Shown: piece after piece, positions 44,504 through 51,629 of the stretch | How the letters are laid out: every line of letters starts with the position of its first letter | Position numbering within the stretch: the first letter of the stretch is position 1 | Assembly (NCBI RefSeq): GCF_900103345.1 | Contig: NZ_LT629702.1 | Coordinates: forward strand, 3,038,001-3,102,000 | Direction: 5' to 3' | Length of the DNA stretch: 64,000 nt | Source of the DNA: Pseudomonas azotoformans | Lineage (GTDB): Bacteria > Pseudomonadota > Gammaproteobacteria > Pseudomonadales > Pseudomonadaceae | Position numbers and translations under genes: made by a program | Notes under the pieces: model-generated | The model's input: the letters and a program-made list of their open reading frames with translations, nothing else | Told to the model about the DNA's origin: nothing | Database searches by the model: none

Positions 44504-45928
44504 CTACAGCTGAAACCTTCCTCCCCCCTGCCCCAGCGCCGTGGCCAGCGCATCAAACCCCGCCCGCAACAACTGATCATCCCCCGACGTATTGCAGATA
44601 CTCGCCCGGATGAACTGCGGCACCGCCGTCTGCCCCACGGCAAAGGCCTCGGCGGTGGCGATCAGGTAATTGTTCTGCTTGAGTTCGGCCTCGATCTCCG
44701 ACGCCCGCCATGGCTCCGGCACTTCTATCCAGAAGTGCGGGCTGTTGAGATGGGTGCGGTATTCCAGGCCCGTCAGCAGGTCGCGGACCAGCGCCTTGCG
44801 GCGGCTGATCTCGTTGATCTGCTGGCGCAGCAGGTATTCCGCCGTGCCGTTTTCGATCCACTGGGTCGCCAGCTCGAGGGTGACGGGCGTGGCCATCCAG
44901 CAGGTCGAACGCAGGGCCGCCGAAATACGGCTGACCAGCGCGGGCGGCGCATGCACATAGCCCACACGCAGCCCGGCGGACACCGCCTTGCTCAGGCTGC
45001 TGATCAAAATCGTACGCTCAGGGGCGAAATGGCTGAGGGGCGGCGGTCGGTCTTCCACCAGGACACCGTGGGCTTCGTCCTCAAGAATCAGCAGGTTGTG
45101 TTCGCGACAGACTTTGACCAGCGCTTCGCGACGCGCCACCGAGAGCACAGCGGTGGTGGGGTTCTGGATGGTGGGCGTGCAGTACAGCGCTGAAATCCGG
45201 TGATTACGACAGACTTCGTCCAGCGCGCTCGGCAGCACGCCTTCTTCGTCCATCTCCAGACCGATCAGCCGGATACCCAGCATGCGCGCGGCGGTGATCA
45301 GGCCGGGATAAGTCAGCTGTTCAGTGACCACCGTATCGCCAGCCCGCAACAGCGCCATCATCGAGCAGAGCAAGCCGTGCTGGCCGCCGTTGACGCAGAT
45401 GACCTGCTCGGGGATCGGATGAAAATCGCGCTGCACCAGCCATTGCGCACCGGCTTCACGGTAGCGCGGCAGACCAGCGTCTGGCGTGTAGGCACTGATG
45501 TCCTGGAGGAACTTGGCGTTGGTCGACAGGGTTTGGAAGCTCTGGGCCAGGAACACCGTCTCCTGCCCCGGGATGTGCATATTCCGGCTCATGTCGAAGT
45601 ATTGGCGCGGTTCTTCGCTGAAGTTGCGAAAGCCTTCATCGCGCTGGCGCTCCATCCCTCGCTTGCGCACGAAAGTGCCGTCACCGACTCGCGCCACCAC
45701 CAGGCCCAGGCGTTCGAGTTCGCCATAGGCGCGGCTGATGGTGCCGATCGTGACGCCAAGATTGTCGGAAAGCACCCGATGGGGCGGCAGTTTTCTTCCT
45801 GGCTCAATCAGACCTTCAAGGATGCCCCGCTCCATGACATCGGACAGGCGCTTGTACTTCACGCCCTGCCCGTTGGACAACCCCTCACGCATAATTGACA
45901 CCATGTCAATATTTGTTTTGACAGCCAT
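44504..45928 (-). CDS. MocR-type regulator (GntR winged helix fused to PLP aminotransferase domain)
   Basis: The 474-residue protein has a GntR-type winged helix (about residues 20-90: GRKLPPHRVLSDNLGVTIGTISRAYGELERLG) and a fold-type I aminotransferase domain (about 115-465) with the PLP lysine in SSLSKAVSAGLRVGY and the aspartate region LEDEAHG. MocR proteins sense amino-acid-like ligands through PLP and usually control a divergent gene. Here that is the EamA exporter and sulfur-carrier operon, 103 nt away. Control of that operon is the natural inference, with its product or precursor as ligand. Confidence 0.92.
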   Translation of the reverse strand: MAVKTNIDMVSIMREGLSNGQGVKYKRLSDVMERGILEGLIEPGRKLPPHRVLSDNLGVTIGTISRAYGELERLGLVVARVGDGTFVRKRGMERQRDEGFRNFSEEPRQYFDMSRNMHIPGQETVFLAQSFQTLSTNAKFLQDISAYTPDAGLPRYREAGAQWLVQRDFHPIPEQVICVNGGQHGLLCSMMALLRAGDTVVTEQLTYPGLITAARMLGIRLIGLEMDEEGVLPSALDEVCRNHRISALYCTPTIQNPTTAVLSVARREALVKVCREHNLLILEDEAHGVLVEDRPPPLSHFAPERTILISSLSKAVSAGLRVGYVHAPPALVSRISAALRSTCWMATPVTLELATQWIENGTAEYLLRQQINEISRRKALVRDLLTGLEYRTHLNSPHFWIEVPEPWRASEIEAELKQNNYLIATAEAFAVGQTAVPQFIRASICNTSGDDQLLRAGFDALATALGQGGGRFQL

Positions 45929-45956
45929 CTTTCGCCCTAATAGTGTGCTTTTACGG

Positions 45957-46008
45957 GTTCAATCGCCGAAGTTTACAACTCATTACAAGCTCAATATAGA
46001 GTTCAATT
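45957..46008. promoter_or_regulatory. Direct repeats between MocR gene and exporter gene
   Basis: GTTCAATC (45957-45964) and GTTCAATT (46001-46008) are direct repeats 44 nt apart, about four helical turns, with a related CTCAAT at 45990-45995. MocR regulators often bind direct repeats in the shared promoter region. The match is short and unverified. Confidence 0.35.
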
Positions 46009-46031
46009 CCGGCTCAGGGAAGCAATAAACG

Positions 46032-46982
46032 ATGCCAATGTCCGCCGTTCTCGAAAACACCGCCAAGACCAAAATTCAAAAACAATGGCTGGCCGGGCTG
46101 ATCACCAGCGTGATGTTCCTGATCGTGTGCCTGAGTTGGGGCACCACGTGGCTGGGTATCAAGATTGCCGTGGAGAGCGTGCCGCCGCTGACCTCCGCCG
46201 GCCTGCGCTTCCTCATCGCCTTTCCGCTGTTCCTGTGTTTTGCCATGGTGCGCCGCGAACCGATCCTGTTTCCCCGCGAGAGTCGCTGGTTCTTCGTGTT
46301 CGTGACCCTGTCCTACTTCAGCGTGCCCTACTACCTGCTCAACTACGGCGAGATGCATGTCTCGTCCGGCCTCACCGCGCTGCTGTTCAGTTGTATGCCG
46401 GTGTTCATCCTGATTTTCTCCGCGCTGTTCCTGCGCGAACGCATCTACTTTTCCCAGGTGGTCGGTATCGGTATCGGCTTCGGCAGCCTCTACATGATCA
46501 TCAAGAGCCAGGGCCTGCACCTGGACCACGCCGAGTTCTTCGGGGTACTGGCAATTCTGACCGCCGCGATCATGCATGCCTTGTGCTACGTCATCACCAA
46601 GCAGAAAGGCAGCGCCATCAGCGTGATCACCTACAACACCCTGCCCATCGGTATTGCCGGGCTGATGCTGTTCGTCGCCGGGCTGTGGTTTGAAGCGCCG
46701 ACCTTCGAAGCCATCACCCTACGGTCGTGGGGTGCGCTGTTCTACCTGGGGCTGGTGGCCTCGGTGGGTGGGTTCATCGTGTACTTCATGCTGCTCAAGC
46801 GCTTGAGCCCGATCATCCTGTCGTTCGTGTTCATCATCTTCCCGGTGTTCGCGGTGATCATCGGCGCCTGGTACGAAGGCGTGTCGATTTCCCGCGACCT
46901 GATGCTGTACTCGGCCATCCTGCTGGCCGGCTTTGCGATCACCAAGTTGCCGGTTGAAAAACTCCTGGCCAAGAAAAATTGA
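46032..46982 (+). CDS. EamA/DMT-family exporter
   Basis: The 316-residue inner-membrane protein has ten predicted helices in two EamA repeats (SWGTTWLGIKIAVESVPPLTSAGLRFL in the first, LGLVASVGGFIVYFMLLKRLSPIILSF in the second). Members of this family export amino acids and metabolites; E. coli EamA exports cysteine and O-acetylserine. It is the first gene of the operon with the JAMM-ThiS-E1-rhodanese fusion (gap 26 nt), so it may export that pathway's product. AGGGAAG lies about 9 nt before ATG 46032. Confidence 0.9.
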   Translation: MPMSAVLENTAKTKIQKQWLAGLITSVMFLIVCLSWGTTWLGIKIAVESVPPLTSAGLRFLIAFPLFLCFAMVRREPILFPRESRWFFVFVTLSYFSVPYYLLNYGEMHVSSGLTALLFSCMPVFILIFSALFLRERIYFSQVVGIGIGFGSLYMIIKSQGLHLDHAEFFGVLAILTAAIMHALCYVITKQKGSAISVITYNTLPIGIAGLMLFVAGLWFEAPTFEAITLRSWGALFYLGLVASVGGFIVYFMLLKRLSPIILSFVFIIFPVFAVIIGAWYEGVSISRDLMLYSAILLAGFAITKLPVEKLLAKKN

Positions 46983-47008
46983 CCCTCCTACCACCACGCG
47001 AGAGAAAC

Positions 47009-48871
47009 ATGGACGTCCTCCGCCCCGAAGCCCTGGAACAGATCTACGCCCACGCCAGCCGCAGCTACCCCGAGGAGTGCTGTGGTTTTGTCTTCGCCGA
47101 CGGCAGCGTGTACCTGGGCAGCAATATCCAGAACGAGCTGCACCGCAAGAACCCCGAGATATATCCGCGCAGCGCCGCCAACGGCTACACATTCTCGGTG
47201 GCCGACACCCTGCTGCTGAGCAAGGCGTTGCGCAGCGACAACCCGGTGGTGGTGATCTATCACTCTCACCCGGATGTCGGCGCCTATTTCAGCGACGAAG
47301 ACGAGGACAAGGCGCTGTTCATTGGTGAGCCGATCTACCCCGTCAGCTACCTGGTGGTCGACGTTCGCCAGGGCCAGGCCCTCGGCTCCAAGCTGTTTGC
47401 CTGGGATGGCAAGCATTTCGCCCTTCAACCTTTCAACGACCTGCACACGGAGTTGTCCATGAACGCTGTCTCTTTCCCCGACATTCTGGTTCGCGTGGCC
47501 AAGCTGCCGGAATCGACCCTCGAGGGCGCCGGATCGACATTGCGCGAAGTCATTGAAAACCTCTGCAGCAGCCACCCGCAGTTGCGCGCGCACCTGTTCC
47601 ACGAAAAGAACAACCAGCTCAAGGAACACTTCCTGTTTACCGCCGAGGAAGAGTTGGTGGGCGCCGACGACCCACTGCCGGAAAAAGCCCGCATCGAAGT
47701 ACTGCTCGCCACCTCGGGCGGCATGGATGTCGACGCACTGAGCAATGAAGAAGTGCAACGCTACGTGCGCCACATCACCCTGCCCGGCGTGGGCCGCGAA
47801 GGCCAGTTGAATCTCAAGAAAGCCAAGGTGCTGATCATCGGCACCGGTGGCCTGGGCTCACCGATCAGCCTGTACCTGGCAGCGGCCGGCGTCGGCACCC
47901 TGGGGCTGGTGGACTTTGATGTGGTGGAAAGCAGCAACCTGCAACGCCAGATCGTCCACGGCAACAGCACCCTCGGCATGCCCAAGGTCGAGTCCGCCAA
48001 GCAACGCCTGCAAGACCTCAACCGTCATATCCAGATCAACGCCCACGACACCGCCCTGAATGCCGATAACGCCCTGGAACTGGTGGGCGCCTACGACCTG
48101 GTGATCGACGGCACCGACAATTTCGACACGCGCTACCTGGTCAACGACGCCTGCGTGCAGCTGGGCAAGCCCTTGGTATACGGCGCCATCTACCGCTTCG
48201 ACGGGCAGATCAGCGTGCTCAACTATAAAGGTGGGCCGTGCTACCGCTGCCTGTTCCCCAGCGCGCCGCCCGCCGAACTTGCCCCCAACTGCAGTGCAGG
48301 GGGCGTGATCGGCGTGTTGCCCGGTGTGGTCGGGATGATCCAGGCGACCGAGGCCATCAAGCTGTTGATCGGCATTGGCGAACCGCTGTCCGGCCGTTTA
48401 ATGCGCTTCGATGCGCTGGCGATGAAGTTCAGCGAGATCCGCTTCAAGCGCCGTGCCAACTGCCCGTGCTGCTCCGAACTGCGCCATAGCGAAAGCGTGG
48501 CACCGGCTGTCTGTACAGACGCTGTGCCCAGCCAGCCGTCCCTGGCCGAAGAGCGCTACATAAAGCCCCGTGTACTCAAGCAATTGCTCGAACACCCGCG
48601 CAGCGTCGATGTGTTGCTGGACGTGCGTGATGCCAGCGAACTGGAGGTGTGTAAATTACCGGGCGTGGTGCATATCCCCCTGGCCGAACTGGACGATCAG
48701 CTCGACCGCCTCAGCCGGGACAACACCCACTACCTGATCTGCTACGCCGGCACCCGCGCCGAACAAGCCGCCAGTACCTTGCTGGCGGCGGGTTTCGCCA
48801 ATACCAAAGTCCTGCAGGGCGGCATGAAGCATTGGGTTCGCGACGTCGAACCCGACATGCCGTTGTATTGA
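47009..48871 (+). CDS. JAMM protease - ThiS/CysO-like carrier - E1 (MoeB/ThiF) - rhodanese fusion protein
   Basis: The 620 residues hold four domains. Residues 1-145 are a JAMM metalloprotease with Glu22/23 and the zinc motif HxHx7SxxD (His85, His87, Ser95, Asp98). Residues about 151-238 are a ubiquitin-like carrier ending in Gly237-Gly238. Residues about 240-495 are a MoeB/ThiF-type adenylating enzyme (GTGGLGSP at 278-285, SSNLQRQ, CYRC at 411-414, CPCC at 485-488). Residues about 515-620 are a rhodanese with Cys578 in CYAGTR. In Mycobacterium the same functions are separate proteins (Mec+, CysO, MoeZ) that make cysteine through a carrier thiocarboxylate. The Gly-Gly must be freed from the E1 domain before activation, so self-cleavage by the JAMM domain is expected. 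ATG 47009 has GAGAG upstream. Confidence 0.92.
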   Translation: MDVLRPEALEQIYAHASRSYPEECCGFVFADGSVYLGSNIQNELHRKNPEIYPRSAANGYTFSVADTLLLSKALRSDNPVVVIYHSHPDVGAYFSDEDEDKALFIGEPIYPVSYLVVDVRQGQALGSKLFAWDGKHFALQPFNDLHTELSMNAVSFPDILVRVAKLPESTLEGAGSTLREVIENLCSSHPQLRAHLFHEKNNQLKEHFLFTAEEELVGADDPLPEKARIEVLLATSGGMDVDALSNEEVQRYVRHITLPGVGREGQLNLKKAKVLIIGTGGLGSPISLYLAAAGVGTLGLVDFDVVESSNLQRQIVHGNSTLGMPKVESAKQRLQDLNRHIQINAHDTALNADNALELVGAYDLVIDGTDNFDTRYLVNDACVQLGKPLVYGAIYRFDGQISVLNYKGGPCYRCLFPSAPPAELAPNCSAGGVIGVLPGVVGMIQATEAIKLLIGIGEPLSGRLMRFDALAMKFSEIRFKRRANCPCCSELRHSESVAPAVCTDAVPSQPSLAEERYIKPRVLKQLLEHPRSVDVLLDVRDASELEVCKLPGVVHIPLAELDDQLDRLSRDNTHYLICYAGTRAEQAASTLLAAGFANTKVLQGGMKHWVRDVEPDMPLY

Positions 48872-48883
48872 GCCGAGGACTGA

Positions 48884-49801
48884 ATGATGTTGCACAACTC
48901 CATTCTCGAGGTGATCGGCCAAACACCGATCGTACGCCTGGCGCAGTTCTCCGAAGACCTCGGCATCGAGGTCTACGCCAAGCTCGAATCCCTCAACCCG
49001 GGTGGCAGCCACAAGGCGCGCATCGCCCTGGGCATGATCCTCGACGCCGAACGCCGGGGCGTGCTGATCCGTGACTCCGGGCAAACCATCATCGAGCCCA
49101 GCGGCGGCAATACCGGTATCGGCCTGGTGATGGCTGGCAATGTGCTGGGCTACAAGGTGGTGCTGGTGATCCCCGACAACTACAGCCCCGAAAAACAGAA
49201 GCTGCTGCGCCTGTACGGGGCCAAGGTGGTGCTGTCGGACAGCCGCCTGGGCAACAACTCCCACGGCGAAAAGTGCATGGAATTGCAGCTGGAAAACCCC
49301 AGCTACGTGATGCTCAACCAGCAACGCAACGGCGCCAACCCACAGACCCATCGTGACACCACCGCACCGGAGATCCTGCGTGCGTTCGGCGAGCGTCGCG
49401 CCGACTACTTTGTCAGCGGCATCGGCACCGGCGGGCATATCACCGGCATTGGCGAAACCCTGAAAGCCGCCTGGCCGGGCCTGCGCGTCATGGGGGTGGA
49501 GCCGGAAGAATGCGACCTGCTGAAAAACCAGCATGCGCCGCACCATATCCAGGGCCTGTCGATCGGCCTGATCCCGAGCATCCTCAACCTGGACGTGATC
49601 GACGGCATGCTCAAGGTCTCGCGCCAGGACTGCATCGACATGATGAAACGCATCATGCGCACCGACGCCATCAGCCTGGGCTTGTCCTCGGCCGCCAACA
49701 TGGTGGCCGTCGCCCAACTCGCCCCGGAACTGCCGCCCGAAACGGTGGTGCTGACCATGGTCTACGACAATGCCGACAGCTACCTGCCCAGTTTCGAATA
49801 A
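48884..49801 (+). CDS. PLP-dependent cysteine synthase family protein (CysK/CysM-like)
   Basis: The 305-residue fold-type II enzyme has the PLP lysine Lys44 in NPGGSHKAR, the asparagine loop EPSGGNTG and the phosphate-binding GIGTGGHITG. Standard CysK reads NPGGSVKDR and TSGNTG, so the active-site neighbourhood differs, suggesting another donor or acceptor. Beside a CysO-like carrier it could add the carrier thiocarboxylate to O-acetylserine, as mycobacterial CysM does with O-phosphoserine. It lies 12 nt after the fusion gene with GAGGA before the ATG. Confidence 0.9.
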   Translation: MMLHNSILEVIGQTPIVRLAQFSEDLGIEVYAKLESLNPGGSHKARIALGMILDAERRGVLIRDSGQTIIEPSGGNTGIGLVMAGNVLGYKVVLVIPDNYSPEKQKLLRLYGAKVVLSDSRLGNNSHGEKCMELQLENPSYVMLNQQRNGANPQTHRDTTAPEILRAFGERRADYFVSGIGTGGHITGIGETLKAAWPGLRVMGVEPEECDLLKNQHAPHHIQGLSIGLIPSILNLDVIDGMLKVSRQDCIDMMKRIMRTDAISLGLSSAANMVAVAQLAPELPPETVVLTMVYDNADSYLPSFE

Positions 49802-49838
49802 ACGGTCTTCCAACCAATCAGACGACGGGGGTGCCTCA

Positions 49839-50831
49839 ATGGGTGGCTTTATCGACATGCAACAGTTGCACGATGAGTTGCTGACTCACCTCATCAAGAC
49901 CCTCACGCCGGCACAGATGAAACAGCTGGAGCCGCATCTGGCGCCGCTGGTACAGAATGCCGCCCAGGCGGTGGCCGAGGATTTGATCGCCTACGCCTAC
50001 CGCGACCCGGCATCCCGTGGGCGCGGTGAGCTGATCCTGGAGTCCTACGCGTCGTTCAAGGCGGTGCTGTATTACCGGCTGGCGCACCTGGTGTGGCATT
50101 TCCCCGACCGCACCAACGGCGTCTTCTCGCGTATCGCCCTCAAGCTGAGCAACCAGGGCAAGGTGCTTTCCGGGGCCGAGATCCACCCGGCGGCGCGCAT
50201 TGGTCGGCGCTTTGTACTGGATCACGGCTACGGCACCGTAATCGGCGAAACGTGTGAGATCGGCAACGACTGCTACATCCTCTGCGGCGTGACCCTGGGC
50301 GCCCGTGGCATCGCCAACAACCCCGACGGCAAGCGCCACCCACGCCTGGGCAATAACGTCGAGGTTGGTTCCGGCGCCCGCGTGCTCGGCTATGTACTGA
50401 TCGGCGACAACGTGTTTATCAGCCCCTCCTGCGTGATCACCCAGGATGTGCCCGCCGGCACCAAAGTGAAGGTGGTGAACCAGATCCAACTGCAAAAAAA
50501 CGACGAGTCGGACCACAGCAATTACCTCGGCGCCTTTGCCCTGGATGAGCGTCTGCACGTGGTCGGCGAGATCAATGCGAGCCACAAGGTCACGGTGCTG
50601 GACGCCGACTTCCATCCCTTGCCCGGGCTGATGCTGGAGCCCACGGTGAAGGAGCGTCACCACCTGCAATTTCGCCTGCATCGCATCGAGTCGGGTAACC
50701 AGCTGCCACGCCTGCCGCTGAACCTGAAGGTCTGCGGCCCGGAATTTGAAATCACCCTGCTTTCCCCGCCTGGCTTGAGTGCGATGGTGCGTTCCCTGTT
50801 GCAAGCCAGCCCATTGATCGTTGGAGGTTGA
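49839..50831 (+). CDS. Serine O-acetyltransferase-like protein with an extra C-terminal domain
   Basis: The 330-residue protein has an N-terminal helical region, then the left-handed beta-helix of CysE/EpsC (about 120-230: HPAARIGRRFVLDHGYGTVIGETCEIG, GVTLGARG, RHPRLGNNVEVGSGARVLG). LDHG and RHP keep the catalytic histidine regions. It should make O-acetylserine for the neighbouring CysM-like enzyme. Unlike CysE, about 85 residues follow the beta-helix (from HVVGEINASHKVTVLDADFHP to the end) and match nothing I recognise. I chose ATG 49839 (MGGFIDMQQL) with GGGGG upstream; 23 upstream codons overlap the previous gene. Confidence 0.88.
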   Translation: MGGFIDMQQLHDELLTHLIKTLTPAQMKQLEPHLAPLVQNAAQAVAEDLIAYAYRDPASRGRGELILESYASFKAVLYYRLAHLVWHFPDRTNGVFSRIALKLSNQGKVLSGAEIHPAARIGRRFVLDHGYGTVIGETCEIGNDCYILCGVTLGARGIANNPDGKRHPRLGNNVEVGSGARVLGYVLIGDNVFISPSCVITQDVPAGTKVKVVNQIQLQKNDESDHSNYLGAFALDERLHVVGEINASHKVTVLDADFHPLPGLMLEPTVKERHHLQFRLHRIESGNQLPRLPLNLKVCGPEFEITLLSPPGLSAMVRSLLQASPLIVGG

Positions 50832-50833
50832 AC

Positions 50834-51562
50834 ATGTCCGTGCACACCATGGAAACCCTGGCGCTGTTCGACAGCGCGCCCTACCAGAACGCCTTCAGCG
50901 CCCGGGTGATTGCCGTCAGCGAACACGGCGTCGCCCTGGAACACACGTTGTTCTACCCCACCGGGGGCGGGCAGCCAGGCGACACGGGGCACCTCACCCT
51001 GGCGGACGGTACGCGGGTCGACGTGACCGGCACAGTGCGCGACCCTGTGCAGCGCTCGATCATATGGCACCAGGTGGAACACTGCCCCGAGCAATTGACC
51101 GCCGGGGTGCAGGTGGACGCCGGCCTCGACTGGGAGCGGCGCTACCAGCACATGAAGATGCACACCTGCCTGCACCTGTTGTGCTCGATCATCGACGCGC
51201 CGGTCACCGGATGCAGCATCAGCGCGGACAAAGGCCGCCTGGACTTCGACCTGCCGGAAATGACCCTCGACAAAGACAGCATCACCCGCGATCTCAACAC
51301 GTTGATCGAACAGGCCCACCCGGTAAAAACCCTGTCGATGCCCGCCACCGAGTACGCCACGCTATTGCAGATCACCCGCACACAGGCGGTGGCACCGCCG
51401 ATGATCCAAGGGGCAGTCCGGGTGATTGAGATTGCCGGCATTGATATCCAGCCGTGTGGCGGCACCCATGTGCTCAACACCGAAGAAATCGGCAGGGTGT
51501 TCTGCGAGAAGATCGAAAAGAAGAGCAAGCACAACCGCCGGGTGATTTTGCGGTTTGAATGA
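50834..51562 (+). CDS. AlaX-type alanyl-tRNA editing protein
   Basis: AlaX proteins are free-standing editing domains of AlaRS that hydrolyse mischarged Ser- or Gly-tRNA(Ala). The 242-residue protein has a glycine-rich N-terminal domain (FYPTGGGQPGDTG) and the zinc site HTCLH with CGGTH. It lacks the C-terminal AlaRS region, so it is a short AlaX. It starts 2 nt after the acetyltransferase stop, with GGAGG upstream, so it is part of the operon. Its presence suggests the pathway makes a serine- or alanine-like amino acid that can be charged on tRNA. Confidence 0.9.
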   Translation: MSVHTMETLALFDSAPYQNAFSARVIAVSEHGVALEHTLFYPTGGGQPGDTGHLTLADGTRVDVTGTVRDPVQRSIIWHQVEHCPEQLTAGVQVDAGLDWERRYQHMKMHTCLHLLCSIIDAPVTGCSISADKGRLDFDLPEMTLDKDSITRDLNTLIEQAHPVKTLSMPATEYATLLQITRTQAVAPPMIQGAVRVIEIAGIDIQPCGGTHVLNTEEIGRVFCEKIEKKSKHNRRVILRFE

Positions 51563-51578
51563 TACGACCAACAAGTAG

Positions 51579-51619
51579 AGGTCAATAGAGAGCTGGATAG
51601 GCCTTGCCCCTATTGACCT
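51579..51619. repeat. Perfect 10-bp inverted repeat between convergent genes
   Basis: AGGTCAATAG (51579-51588) and CTATTGACCT (51610-51619) could form a stem with a 21-nt loop between the AlaX gene and the converging coiled-coil gene. There is no T-run, so it is not a standard terminator; termination or protein binding are both possible. Confidence 0.55.
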
Positions 51620-51629
51620 GACTATCACC

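Noticed and set aside
45990..46008. PdxR-type regulation of pyridoxal synthesis by the MocR protein
   Set aside because: No pdxST or other vitamin B6 gene adjoins; the divergent operon is the exporter and sulfur-carrier set.
51579..51619. Terminator for the AlaX operon
   Set aside because: The stem is perfect but no T-run follows on either strand, so I list it only as an inverted repeat.
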